64,000 nt of DNA from assembly GCA_017991835.1 (NCBI GenBank), contig JAGOPY010000002.1, forward strand, positions 186,001 through 250,000. The letters are read 5' to 3'. This DNA comes from Bacteroidales bacterium (lineage in GTDB: Bacteria > Bacteroidota > Bacteroidia > Bacteroidales > JAGOPY01). Below are positions 51,389 to 60,588 of this stretch, in pieces (within the stretch, counting starts at the first letter, position 1; every line of letters starts with the position of its first letter). Both the position numbers and the translations under genes were made by a program. Under the pieces are notes generated by a model. That model ran no database searches and was not told the DNA's origin. It was given only the letters and a program-made list of their open reading frames with translations.

Positions 51389-52531
51389 ATGATTGAGTTT
51401 CCTTTTAAACCATCGGTGCATGAGATACTGCCCTTCGCAGTGTTTATCCTTTTCGGGATAACATGGCTCATTCAGATGGTATACTACTGGGGAATCTTCA
51501 GCAGGCTTGCATTTTTCAGACGTAAAGCCACTACTGCGGATACCCCGCCCGTATCGGTCATTATTTGTGCTAAAAATGAATACCGGAACCTGATCCAGAA
51601 TCTTCCGCTGATCCTGGAACAGGACTATCCCGATTACGAAGTCATTGTCGTTAACGACGCATCGGATGACGATACGATCGAACTGCTGAGTTCTTTTACC
51701 CGGAAATATAGCCATCTCAGAATATTTAACCTGGAACAGAACCTCAATTTTTTCTCCGGCAAGAAGTTTCCGCTTTCGCTGGGAATAAAATCCGCCAGGC
51801 ACGAAATCGTGCTTCTCACCGACGCCGATTGCCAGCCTTCCGGCAAGGAGTGGATCCGGAAAATGATGGAGAATTACGGGCCAGGGACCGAAATAGTGCT
51901 GGGCTACGGAACTTTCAGAAAAACAGCAGGCTTTCTCAACCAGATCATCCGCTACGACGCATTCCTGGTTGCCGTTCAGTACCTGTCGTTTGCCCTCTCC
52001 GGCTCGCCTTATATGGGTGTTGGCCGGAACTTGTCTTACAAAAAAAACCTCTTCTTTAAAAACGGCGGCTTCATCTCTCATTATAAACTCAAATCCGGCG
52101 ACGATGACCTGTTCATTAACCGGGTGGCCCGCCGGAGAAATACTCGGATTGAGATACATCCTGATGCTCATACCATTTCATCGCCCAAGTCAGGATTTTA
52201 CCAGTGGATCCTGCAAAAAAGAAGACATTATACAACCGCAAGATTTTACCGGCCTGCATTCAAGTTTTTGCTCTCGCTGGGATACGTCTCCAAGTTGTTG
52301 CTCTACCTTTCATTTATCGCACTGATGGTGGTCCGCTACAACTGGATGATTGTCCTGGCCGCTTTTTCGCTGTTTTTTATCAGCCACTGGATCATCCTCT
52401 CTTTTGCTGCTAATAAAATGAAAGAGAACGATCTGGCGGTATTATCTCCCATCTACGAGGTGCTGCTATTGATTATCAGCCCGTTACTTTATATTTCCAA
52501 TATCGTTCACAAACAGGAGAGATGGAAATAA
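51389..52531 (+). CDS. Membrane-bound family 2 glycosyltransferase
   Basis: The 380-residue protein has an N-terminal membrane segment (about 10-35), a GT-A domain with VSVIICAKNEYRNL, VVNDASDDDT, a TDADCQ metal motif, and GDDDLF followed by QKRRHYTTA near residue 275 (a QxxRW-like motif of processive enzymes). Two or three C-terminal helices follow. Donor and product are unknown. It may be an inner-membrane polysaccharide synthase or a lipid-linked sugar transferase. The frame extends to a TTG upstream, inside the promoter box, so ATG at 51389 is preferred. The sigma factor gene overlaps its last 10 bases. Confidence 0.85.
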   Translation: MIEFPFKPSVHEILPFAVFILFGITWLIQMVYYWGIFSRLAFFRRKATTADTPPVSVIICAKNEYRNLIQNLPLILEQDYPDYEVIVVNDASDDDTIELLSSFTRKYSHLRIFNLEQNLNFFSGKKFPLSLGIKSARHEIVLLTDADCQPSGKEWIRKMMENYGPGTEIVLGYGTFRKTAGFLNQIIRYDAFLVAVQYLSFALSGSPYMGVGRNLSYKKNLFFKNGGFISHYKLKSGDDDLFINRVARRRNTRIEIHPDAHTISSPKSGFYQWILQKRRHYTTARFYRPAFKFLLSLGYVSKLLLYLSFIALMVVRYNWMIVLAAFSLFFISHWIILSFAANKMKENDLAVLSPIYEVLLLIISPLLYISNIVHKQERWK

Positions 52532-53142
52532 ACCAGCGGATGACCGGTAAAGCGATCAGGGATTTTGACCTGGTTAAAGCTGCCCTGGAAAAGGGAGACC
52601 AGAACGCCTATGCCGAACTGATGAAGAATTACCGTGACGCTTTGTATTTCATGATGCTGAAAATGACCAATAATCCGCATGATGCGGAAGACCTTACTAT
52701 TGAGGCCTTTGGAAAAGCTTTCAGGAATCTGCGTCAGTATACTCCGGATTATGCTTTCAGTACATGGCTCTTCAAGATCGCCTCAAATAATTGCATCGAT
52801 TTTATCCGCAAGAGAAAACTGAATGAAAATATCTCATTCAATCTGAATGACTTACCGGATTCCGGTGACGGACTGGCCGATATACTTCCTACGACATCCA
52901 GGAATCCGGAAGAAGATATCATCCGGAAACAAAAAATTGAAACCCTGCGCCTTGTGATCGATAAACTCAAACCGAACTACCGCAGGCTGATCGAATTAAG
53001 GTATTACGAGGAGAAATCGTACGAGGAGATATCGGAGGCACTTGATCTCCCCATTGGTACGGTTAAAGCTCAGCTCTTCAGGGCCAGGGAATTTCTTTAT
53101 CACTTTCTGAGTAACCGTCACGACAAACTATACGAGGAGTGA
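52522..53142 (+). CDS. ECF-type RNA polymerase sigma factor
   Basis: The 206-residue protein has sigma region 2 (about 30-100: YRDALYFMMLKMTNNPHDAEDL, then FSTWLFKIASNNCIDFIRKRK) and region 4 (about 145-200: LIELRYYEEKSYEEISEAL and PIGTVKAQLFRAREFL, a helix-turn-helix). No region 1 or 3 is seen. No anti-sigma factor gene is adjacent; the next gene is a coiled-coil lipoprotein with its own promoter-like box. It overlaps the GT2 gene by 10 bases, with an AGGAG ribosome-binding site inside that gene, which suggests translational coupling. Confidence 0.92.
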   Translation: MEINQRMTGKAIRDFDLVKAALEKGDQNAYAELMKNYRDALYFMMLKMTNNPHDAEDLTIEAFGKAFRNLRQYTPDYAFSTWLFKIASNNCIDFIRKRKLNENISFNLNDLPDSGDGLADILPTTSRNPEEDIIRKQKIETLRLVIDKLKPNYRRLIELRYYEEKSYEEISEALDLPIGTVKAQLFRAREFLYHFLSNRHDKLYEE

Positions 53143-53173
53143 TCCCGGAAATCAATATTTTTTATTCGGATAA

Positions 53174-53181
53174 TATATTTG
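53174..53181 (+). promoter_or_regulatory. Possible -7 box for the coiled-coil lipoprotein (TATATTTG)
   Basis: The octamer fits TAnnTTTG, 44 bases before the ATG at 53226. The -33 position is AT-rich without an exact TTTG. Confidence 0.4.
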
Positions 53182-53225
53182 TATTAATTTAGTTATTTCG
53201 AATGAGTTAATTAAAACTTCAGCAC

Positions 53226-54101
53226 ATGAAAAGACTTAAGATTTTGATCATTATTCTGATGGGAGCATTGATGATCACTTCCTGTGGTAAGAAAAAAGAA
53301 CAGCAGATTCTGGATCTCCAGGCAAAAAATGCCGAATTACTGGCAGAATCCAACCGGAAAGACTCACTGATGAACGAATTATTTACTTCGATTAATGACA
53401 TTGAAAGGAACCTGGCGGATGTCACGGCCCGTGAAAAGCTGATCACCGATGCACCCGTATCGGAGCAGCGGATGAACGAAGATGTACGCACAAAAATTAT
53501 GGATGAGATTATCCTCATCAATAACATAATGGAAGAAAATAAAAAGCAGATTGCCGCTTTAAAAGACCAGCTGAAGAAATCAGGCGCCAAAGTGGCTGCT
53601 CTTCAGGAAACCATCAATCTTTTAACCCAGCGCCTCGAAGAAAAAGAAATGGAGATTGCTGACCTGAAAAATCAGCTTGTACGTCAAAATTTCAGAATTG
53701 AAGAATTGAATGCTACCGTTGATACCCTTCAGGAGGAAAAAGCCTCGCAGTCGAGGATCATCAGTCAGCAGGACGCCCTCATCGGGGAGATGAACACGAT
53801 CTGGTACGTTTCAGGTCCGAAAAAAGAACTTCTGGAAAAAGGGATAATCGAGAAAGCCGGGGGAATGTTGAGCGGAAAAATGAAGATGAGCGACCTGATC
53901 AACCCGGGATATTTCGTTACCGCCGATATGCGGAAGATTTCGGTAATACCTTTTGAAGGTGACAAAGCGGAAATGGTAACGGTTCATCCCGAAGGTTCAT
54001 ACAAATTTTTGATGGAAGGCGATACATTTAAAGGGATTGAGATTCTGAATCCGGGGGAATTCTGGAAGTCATCCCGCTTTCTGGTGATTATGACTAAATG
54101 A
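53226..54101 (+). CDS. Coiled-coil lipoprotein of unknown function
   Basis: The 291-residue product begins with a lipoprotein signal peptide ending in MITS and Cys20 (lipobox). A long heptad-rich coiled coil follows in two parts (about residues 25-75 and 100-185; for example QLKKSGAKVAALQETINLL). The C-terminal 100 residues form a small beta-rich domain containing WYVSGPKKELLEKGIIEKAG and VHPEGSYKFLMEG. I do not recognise a characterised family. It is probably anchored in the periplasmic or outer-membrane leaflet. Its stop overlaps the hutU start in ATGA, so the two are translationally coupled, though no functional link is evident. Confidence 0.85.
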   Translation: MKRLKILIIILMGALMITSCGKKKEQQILDLQAKNAELLAESNRKDSLMNELFTSINDIERNLADVTAREKLITDAPVSEQRMNEDVRTKIMDEIILINNIMEENKKQIAALKDQLKKSGAKVAALQETINLLTQRLEEKEMEIADLKNQLVRQNFRIEELNATVDTLQEEKASQSRIISQQDALIGEMNTIWYVSGPKKELLEKGIIEKAGGMLSGKMKMSDLINPGYFVTADMRKISVIPFEGDKAEMVTVHPEGSYKFLMEGDTFKGIEILNPGEFWKSSRFLVIMTK

Positions 54102-56113
54102 TGATGAAATTGATTGATTTTCAAAAAGCTATAGCAACTGGTATCGGAGATGTCCTGCCCGAACCGAAGCCTTATGATAGAAGTGTAAGCCACGCACCCA
54201 GAAGAAAAGACATCCTGACGCCGGAAGAGAAAAGGCTGGCTCTGCGCAATGCTCTTCGCTATTTTAAACCGGAACATCATCCGGTGCTGGCATCCGAATT
54301 TGCGACAGAACTTGAGAGATTCGGCCGCATTTACATGTACCGGTTCAGGCCGGATTACCCGATGTTTGCACGACCCATCGGCGAATATCCCCATCGCTCT
54401 TTGCAGGCCGCCGCCATTATGCTGATGATCCAGAATAACCTCGATCCGGCTGTTGCGCAGCATCCGCATGAACTGATCACCTATGGGGGTAACGGGGCTG
54501 TATTTCAAAACTGGGCGCAGTACCTGCTGACAATGAGATATTTGTCGGAAATGACCAATGAACAGACCTTGGTAATGTATTCGGGTCATCCGCTCGGCTT
54601 ATTTCCGTCTCACCCCGATGCACCCAGGGTGGTGGTTACCAATGGAATGGTCATTCCGAATTATTCTTCGCAGGACGATTACGAAAGATTTAATGCGCTC
54701 GGCGTTTCGCAATATGGGCAGATGACAGCCGGTTCGTACATGTACATCGGCCCGCAGGGGATTGTGCACGGTACAACGATCACCATCCTCAATGCAGGAC
54801 GCAGGCTTGATCCGGGAAACGGAAGCCTGGCAGGTACGGTTTTTGTTACTTCCGGCCTGGGCGGTATGTCGGGTGCGCAGGCTAAAGCAGCGGTAATTGC
54901 CGGCGCAGTGGGAGTTGTTGCAGAAGTTAACCCCGCGGCAGTCAGTAAAAGGCATGAACAGGGATGGGTAGACGAAGTGTTCACTGATCTTGACCTGTTA
55001 CTCGCCAGGATTCAAAAAGCCAGAACCCTCCGGGAAGCCGTTTCCATTGCTTACCAGGGAAATATTGTCGACCTGTGGGAAAAGATGGCGGAACAGCAAT
55101 TTGACGTGGAACTGGGCTCCGATCAGACCTCGCTGCATAACCCCTGGGCAGGCGGGTATTACCCGGCCGGGATCACTTTTGAAGAATCTAACCGCCTGAT
55201 GGCGGAAGATCCGGTCCGTTTCAGGGAATTGGTGAAAGGATCGCTCATCCGCCAGGTGAAAGCTATTAACACCCTTGCAGCCAGGGGAATGTACTTCTGG
55301 GATTACGGCAATGCCTTCCTGCTGGAGTCGGGAAGGGCCGGGGCGGATGTCTTCCGCCCCGACGGTGGTTACCGGTACCAGTCATACGTTCAGGATATTA
55401 TGGGCCCGATCTGCTTTGACTACGGTTTCGGCCCGTTCCGCTGGGTTTGTACTTCCGGCAGACCGGAAGACCTGCGAACGACAGACAGGATTGCCGCAGA
55501 GGTACTCGAACAGCTTTATTCAGGTGCTCCGCCGGAAATTAAGATGCAACTCAGCGATAACATACTCTGGATAAAGTCTGCCGAAGAAAATAAACTCGTC
55601 GTCGGTTCACAGGCACGCATTCTTTATGCCGATGCCGAGGGCAGGATCAGGATCGCCGAAGCGTTTAACCGGGCCATCCGGGATGGGCTGATCTCTGCCC
55701 CGGTGGTCCTGGGCCGCGACCATCACGATGTTTCAGGCACCGACTCGCCTTACCGTGAAACTTCGAATATCTATGACGGATCCCGGTTTACGGCCGATAT
55801 GGCTGTTCAGAACGTTATCGGCGACAGTTTCCGGGGGGCTACATGGGTTTCGCTCCATAACGGGGGCGGCGTCGGCTGGGGTGAAGTGATCAACGGAGGA
55901 TTCGGCATGCTTCTCGACGGATCGGCTGATGCATCCCGCCGCCTGAAAAATATGCTCTTCTGGGACGTCAATAATGGCATTGCACGCCGGAGCTGGGCAC
56001 GGAATCCGGAAGCTGTCTTTGCCATCCGGAAAGCAATGGAGGCAGAGCCACTTCTGAAAGTAACCCTGCCTCACATGACAGATAATGATATGATCGAAAA
56101 GGCTTTTACCTGA
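54098..56113 (+). CDS. hutU: Urocanate hydratase (long form)
   Basis: HutU converts urocanate to imidazolonepropionate in histidine breakdown. The 671-residue product is longer than the classical form of about 550 residues and looks like the long subtype found in Bacteroidota. Signatures present are YGGNGAVFQNWAQ, YSGHPLGLFPSHPDAPRVV, GQMTAGSYMYIGPQGIVHGT, and the NAD-binding TSGLGGMSGAQAKAAVIAG. No hutH, hutI or ftcD is adjacent, so the rest of the pathway must be elsewhere. Three successive ATGs occur at the start; 54098 is taken because it forms the ATGA overlap. The 3' end overlaps the convergent secreted-protein gene by eight bases. Confidence 0.93.
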   Translation: MMMKLIDFQKAIATGIGDVLPEPKPYDRSVSHAPRRKDILTPEEKRLALRNALRYFKPEHHPVLASEFATELERFGRIYMYRFRPDYPMFARPIGEYPHRSLQAAAIMLMIQNNLDPAVAQHPHELITYGGNGAVFQNWAQYLLTMRYLSEMTNEQTLVMYSGHPLGLFPSHPDAPRVVVTNGMVIPNYSSQDDYERFNALGVSQYGQMTAGSYMYIGPQGIVHGTTITILNAGRRLDPGNGSLAGTVFVTSGLGGMSGAQAKAAVIAGAVGVVAEVNPAAVSKRHEQGWVDEVFTDLDLLLARIQKARTLREAVSIAYQGNIVDLWEKMAEQQFDVELGSDQTSLHNPWAGGYYPAGITFEESNRLMAEDPVRFRELVKGSLIRQVKAINTLAARGMYFWDYGNAFLLESGRAGADVFRPDGGYRYQSYVQDIMGPICFDYGFGPFRWVCTSGRPEDLRTTDRIAAEVLEQLYSGAPPEIKMQLSDNILWIKSAEENKLVVGSQARILYADAEGRIRIAEAFNRAIRDGLISAPVVLGRDHHDVSGTDSPYRETSNIYDGSRFTADMAVQNVIGDSFRGATWVSLHNGGGVGWGEVINGGFGMLLDGSADASRRLKNMLFWDVNNGIARRSWARNPEAVFAIRKAMEAEPLLKVTLPHMTDNDMIEKAFT

Positions 56114-57761
56114 TATTCAGTTTGCCGGTGTAAACCGTTTCACCGGCCATGACACGGTAAAGGTAAAGTCCCGGTCTGAGCGTGCTTGCATCCAACGTAA
56201 TCAGGTGGTATCCCGCATCCATCGTTCCCTCATTGCTTTCATAAACCGATAGACCGGTTATTGCATAAATGCTGACCGAAACCGGCATGGCTTCTGCCAG
56301 CGTCAGTTCGAGGTTGGTCTTGTCTTTGAAAGGATTCGGAAATACAGTCAGGGATGGCTTCGCCGGAGTCTCATCGATACCCACCGGATCGGCCGTATTG
56401 AAATTGATACTCAGTCCATAGCCAAAATCGCCGGTACCTTGCTGGATCACTGTGTTGCTGCCATAATAGAGTGCATAATAACCCGGTGTGATCAATCCAT
56501 CGCCACCTTCATCATAAAAATGGAAAGAAAAACAGGCTTCCTGTTCCAGTTCGAAGGTCTCCTGGATCATCTGGTTCGGGGTAGAATAGGGGCCTCCCGA
56601 ATAGAGCACTTCGCCGGCACCATTCTTCAGTTCCCAGGTTGATTCATCCGGATTCTCATCGGTGCGGAAAAGCAGCTTGACAGTATTGGGAGTGTTCATG
56701 GCTTCGGGCAAAATGATGGTCTTGCCGTCATTGGAAGGGCATTCGTCATCATTTTCATTCGGATTGGAAGTATAAACGACCAATTCATACTCATGACCGG
56801 CCGGGAAGGTAATTTCAGGAAGAACGACCTCTTCTTCGTCGAGATAGTTCAGAGACCCTGCCCAGGAATAAGATTCGGTTTCCCCTCCGTTTACCTGGTA
56901 AAAGATCTGTACTGAAGTCATGGATTCGGAACCCACATTGCGCAATTTAATTGTCGGTTCCAGGCTTCCCATGCACGATGTCGCCGGGAGGTCGACAACC
57001 TGCTTCACCATGGCATCATACTGGTATACCGGAAGGAAATCAAGCAGAGGAAGTTTGGTGCCCTGGTGAATCTCCTTGGTGCTGTGATCCTGCAGGAAAA
57101 CAACCACCTCGCACTCTTCCGGCACCCACGACGGGTCTATCGTAAACGGGATATCGTAGACCTGCGTATTGCCACCGCTGAAGCTGACAGTCGTACCATT
57201 CTGGTTCGGAGCCATGAGCCGGCAAACATAGTTCAGTTCGTCCATCCCCTGCCAGAACTTTTCGATATGGGATTCGGTCACCACAACATGCAACCTGAGG
57301 TTCGAGCTGCTATTCGTACCGACCTTTTCCAGCGTTACATGGGCATTGAAATCGGTCAGGCAGGTATGCGTTCCCTCCACCTCCAGGGTGAACGCCGACT
57401 GGATCGCCAACCGCTGATTGACCCGCGGGAGATAGGAGGGATACATGCTCTCCGTTCCACTGCCGCCGACAACCGCACTGCCGCCGTCGAAATAGGCCGT
57501 CGGGAAACCGGGAATCTGGTAATAGGTGTTCCTGGCATTGGAATAAATATTTGTGTAATCATCCCCGTTGTGATACTCAATGATGGCTACTTGGTGCCCG
57601 TTTGCGATCAGATCATCAGCACCCATGGCAGCCCCTGGGCAATACGGACACCATGTTCCGGTACCGATTTCGACAATCACTTTATCGCGGGGTACTGTCT
57701 GACCATAAATAAGGCCGGAGAGTAAGAGCGCCAGAGTAAATAAAAAGAATCTTCCTTTCAT
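56106..57761 (-). CDS. Omp28-like secreted T9SS protein with CxxC
   Basis: The 551-residue product has a signal peptide (cleavage after about IYGQ, residue 21). A thioredoxin-like Omp28-type domain follows (about 25-250; IEIGTGTWCPYCPGAAMGADD, with CPYC near residue 38), then beta-rich domains (KLLFRTDENPDESTWELKN) and a type A T9SS sorting domain (VFPNPFKDKTNLEL ... GLYLYRVMAGETVYTGKL). Omp28-like proteins are surface or secreted proteins of Bacteroidota and this one may act on disulfides outside the cell, but activity is unproven. It is nine bases after the interrupted paralogue and shares its architecture. Confidence 0.85.
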   Translation of the reverse strand: MKGRFFLFTLALLLSGLIYGQTVPRDKVIVEIGTGTWCPYCPGAAMGADDLIANGHQVAIIEYHNGDDYTNIYSNARNTYYQIPGFPTAYFDGGSAVVGGSGTESMYPSYLPRVNQRLAIQSAFTLEVEGTHTCLTDFNAHVTLEKVGTNSSSNLRLHVVVTESHIEKFWQGMDELNYVCRLMAPNQNGTTVSFSGGNTQVYDIPFTIDPSWVPEECEVVVFLQDHSTKEIHQGTKLPLLDFLPVYQYDAMVKQVVDLPATSCMGSLEPTIKLRNVGSESMTSVQIFYQVNGGETESYSWAGSLNYLDEEEVVLPEITFPAGHEYELVVYTSNPNENDDECPSNDGKTIILPEAMNTPNTVKLLFRTDENPDESTWELKNGAGEVLYSGGPYSTPNQMIQETFELEQEACFSFHFYDEGGDGLITPGYYALYYGSNTVIQQGTGDFGYGLSINFNTADPVGIDETPAKPSLTVFPNPFKDKTNLELTLAEAMPVSVSIYAITGLSVYESNEGTMDAGYHLITLDASTLRPGLYLYRVMAGETVYTGKLNIR

Positions 57762-57770
57762 ATGTTTTCG

Positions 57771-59465
57771 TTATTTGATAATGGTAATTTTTTGTGTTTG
57801 ATGAGTTGGCCCGATGTTGGTTCTGACAAAGTATAATCCCGGCGCCAGATCTTTAGTATTTATTTCAACCGTCTGGTAACCTGCCATTAGCTGGCCGGCA
57901 TATACAGAAGTAACCAGTTGGCCTGCAACATCATAAATGAAGATTCGAACCTCTTTTTGTCCGTCGAGCCATAAAGTTGTGGTGAACTTATCCCTGGCCG
58001 GATTGGGAAAAATAACCATTGGAGGATTGCTTTGCATTTCGTCAATTCCGACTTGTGTATTCACTTCAAAATAAGCTGTATCGATCGCACCGAAATCGGT
58101 CCCGTTTGAAATGTAACTGTTCGATCCGTGGTACAGGGCATAGAATCCGGGGATATTCAAGCCGTCGCCTCCTTCGTCAAATATCCGGAAGATATAGCAT
58201 TCCATGTCTTCCATCTGGAAGGTCTCCTGGATAACGGTATTCGGCTGGGAATAGGGCCCGCCGGAAAACTGCAATTCGCCAGCCGAATTGCGGATTTCCC
58301 AGGTCGTCTCATCCGGGTTTTCGTCTGTCCGGATCATGAGCTTAACCGTCAGCGGAGTGATCTCGGCCCTGCTGAAAGACTGGATAATCGTATCGTTTCC
58401 GATGTATTCGTCAGGTACGCCATTCGGGTCGACCGTATATGCATAAAGGCTGTTCTCGTCAATAATATTGAAGCTGATTTCAGGAAGTGTGATAACATCC
58501 GATCCCAGGAAGCCGAGATTACCGGTCCACTCATACAGGTATGTCGTTTCATCATTTATCCGGTAATATACATCCACCTGGGTTAGCGGCTCGGCCCCGT
58601 TATTCCTGATCGTCAGTTCAGGCTTGACAGTCCCCAGGCAATTGGTTTCGCTCACATTCGAAACCTTCGTTATGCTGGCTTCATGGTCGTAGAGCGGAGT
58701 GAAAGGTTCAGCCGTGCTGTTGGCTGCCTGGAGGACATCTTTATTCACATTATTCTGGATAAATCCTACAACTCCCAGTTCTTCAATCTTATAAACATTG
58801 GCCAGTTCCCATGACCCCTGCAGGATAAGATATTCACCTGGCTGAAAGGAGGCAGGGAGGGTGGTGCCGAATTGATCCGGGATCATTTTTTTCATTACGT
58901 CAAGAAAGTTCTTTTCGCCGTTTGATCCGGGAGGAGTTGTAAAATTGATGTGTTTTTCCACAACGACCATGTGGGCGATCAGAGTGCCGCTAACGGCCTG
59001 TGTCGCTTCAATCATCATATCTACGTAGATGCTGTCCTCATCATCCGAAATCCTGTGGCTTAACCAGAGATTGAACGGTGAAGGGATGGCAGCATATTCG
59101 TCCAGCAGTTCCTGGGTATATCCGTGCGGACCTCCCGGATAACTGAAAGTAGGGCCGTTTGGAATATCGCCGTCGATGGTGGCCGTTGGAACCCCATTTA
59201 TGCCGTAATAAGAGACCCTTGCATTGTTTTCTACTGTATTGTGGTTATGCATTGGGTCATATCCGGGAAAATACCAGTGGTACTTGATAGCGGTGAGAAT
59301 ATCCCTGTTTTAGTTGAGGAGGTTGTCGAAAGCAGGGTTTTGCGAGGCACACGGTCCGCAGGATGCATTGGTAGCCTCTTCGATCAGCACCATTCTCTGG
59401 GATTGGGAATGAACCGAAAATACCAGAAATGAAAATGCAAATAATGTCAGGTAGATTGTTTTCAT
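57771..59465 (-). pseudogene. Omp28-like T9SS gene interrupted by one in-frame TAA
   Basis: Reading from ATG at 59465 gives a signal peptide (MKTIYLTLFAFSF ... VHSQ), then the thioredoxin-like start with CGPC (Cys36, Cys39) and, at codon 52 (59310-59312), a TAA. The same frame then continues with NRDILTAIKYHW and PMHNHNTVENNARVSYYG through to a complete T9SS sorting domain ending QKITIIK, a total of 564 codons. The paralogue next door has 551 residues and the same order. The single stop is thus the only defect. The downstream open frame alone (from ATG at 59252) lacks a signal peptide and would not be exported. Causes could be a recent mutation, a phase of gene decay, or a sequencing or assembly error. 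Confidence 0.85.
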
Positions 59466-59522
59466 TGGTATGATTTTTGAAAAATAAAGGACGAAAATTA
59501 AAAATATTTTAGTCGTTTGTTA

Positions 59523-59530
59523 TATATTTG
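59523..59530 (+). promoter_or_regulatory. Possible -7 box for the small T9SS protein (TATATTTG)
   Basis: The octamer fits TAnnTTTG, 33 bases before the ATG at 59564. Confidence 0.4.
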
Positions 59531-59563
59531 CATAATTAAATAAGACTTGTAATAAAGATTGTC

Positions 59564-60295
59564 ATGAAGAAAATTTTACTCTCTCTCTTTGCTGTTTGCT
59601 TCTTGTTAAGCGCTAATACTCAAAGCTTTGTCCTGTCCTATGAGGGGAATACCCTGGCGCCGGATGCCGTCCTCGTAGTTGCTGATGACCCCACTGTGGA
59701 AGTAATTGAAGCCTGGGTGAATATCACCAATAATGCGGCCACGGCCAAATCGGTACTGGTGAAGAAAGTGATTCATGATGGCGATACCCTGGCCGGATCC
59801 GACAATACATTCTGCTGGGGGTTGTGCTATCCCAACACGACTTATGTAAGCCCGTTCCCGCAAACCATCCAGCCGGGAGACACAAGCGACCTGTTTTATG
59901 GCGATTACAGGCCGAATAACCTGATCGGTATATCAAAAATCACCTATGTTTTCTGGGACGAGATGAATGTGAACGATTCCGTAGCCGTGAATGTGCATTA
60001 TAAAGCCAGCCCGGCATCAGTGAATGACCTGGCCGCAAAAATCACGGCTTCCGGTGTTTACCCCAATCCCGCCTCCGGTATGGCTTACATCGATTACTCC
60101 ATTCCAAATTCGGGCGGTAACAACCGGCTGGTCATCACCAATATGCTGGGCGCTAAAATTAAAGAGATCGGCTTAAAAAACATATCCGGCAAAGCAACGC
60201 TGGATGTTTCTGAACTGATGAACGGGATCTATTTTTATTCCATTATCTCCGATAACCAGCAGGTGATTACCGGTAAGTTCCTCGTAAGACATTGA
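59564..60295 (+). CDS. Small secreted protein with T9SS sorting domain
   Basis: The 243-residue product has a signal peptide (cleavage after about SANTQ, residue 20), one beta-sandwich-like domain (about 21-155; FWGLCYPNTTYVSPF is not exact, the segment is FCWGLCYPNTTYVSPFP with a possible Cys-Cys pair) and a type A T9SS sorting domain from about residue 165 (GVYPNPASGMAYIDYSI to GKFLVRH). No enzymatic motif is visible. Its function is unknown. It lies divergent from the interrupted Omp28-like gene, so this area holds three T9SS cargo genes together. A terminator follows within 15 bases. Confidence 0.85.
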   Translation: MKKILLSLFAVCFLLSANTQSFVLSYEGNTLAPDAVLVVADDPTVEVIEAWVNITNNAATAKSVLVKKVIHDGDTLAGSDNTFCWGLCYPNTTYVSPFPQTIQPGDTSDLFYGDYRPNNLIGISKITYVFWDEMNVNDSVAVNVHYKASPASVNDLAAKITASGVYPNPASGMAYIDYSIPNSGGNNRLVITNMLGAKIKEIGLKNISGKATLDVSELMNGIYFYSIISDNQQVITGKFLVRH

Positions 60296-60310
60296 TATAA
60301 AATTCCAAAC

Positions 60311-60340
60311 AAAAAAGCCTTACAATTTTTGTAAGGCTTT
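60311..60340. terminator. Bidirectional intrinsic terminator
   Basis: Perfect 12-base arms AAAGCCTTACAA (60314-60325) and TTGTAAGGCTTT (60329-60340) with a three-base loop. On the minus strand a T run follows (after csp); on the plus strand it closes the small T9SS gene. Confidence 0.85.
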
Positions 60341-60369
60341 CCTGAGATCAAGGTTATGTGCTTTTTATA

Positions 60370-60561
60370 TTAAGATTTCTTAACATTAACTGCATTTAAT
60401 CCTTTTCTGCCTTCCTGAAGATCAAAGGTTACCCTGTCGTTTTCCTTGATTTCATCTTTTAATCCTGATACATGAACAAAATATTCCTTGTCCGATGCAT
60501 CGTCTTTAATAAATCCGAAACCTTTGGAGTTATTAAAGAATTTTACTGTTCCTGTGTTCAT
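60370..60561 (-). CDS. Cold-shock domain protein
   Basis: The 63-residue protein is a single cold-shock domain with RNP1 (KGFGFI) and RNP2 (YFVHVS), and the start MNTGTVKFFNNSKG is typical. It binds single-stranded RNA or DNA and probably acts as an RNA chaperone. A frame with an earlier ATG adds an unrelated leader and overlaps the promoter-like box, so 60561 was chosen. The gene follows the PAP2 phosphatase gene with 62 bases between, and a strong terminator lies 30 bases downstream. Confidence 0.95.
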   Translation of the reverse strand: MNTGTVKFFNNSKGFGFIKDDASDKEYFVHVSGLKDEIKENDRVTFDLQEGRKGLNAVNVKKS

Positions 60562-60588
60562 AATGATGTATTGATTATTAAATTTTTG

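Noticed and set aside
59253..59465. Separate short gene upstream of the 493-codon frame
   Set aside because: The stop at 59310-59312 is in the same frame as the longer downstream piece and the joined sequence matches the paralogue, so a broken single gene explains it better.
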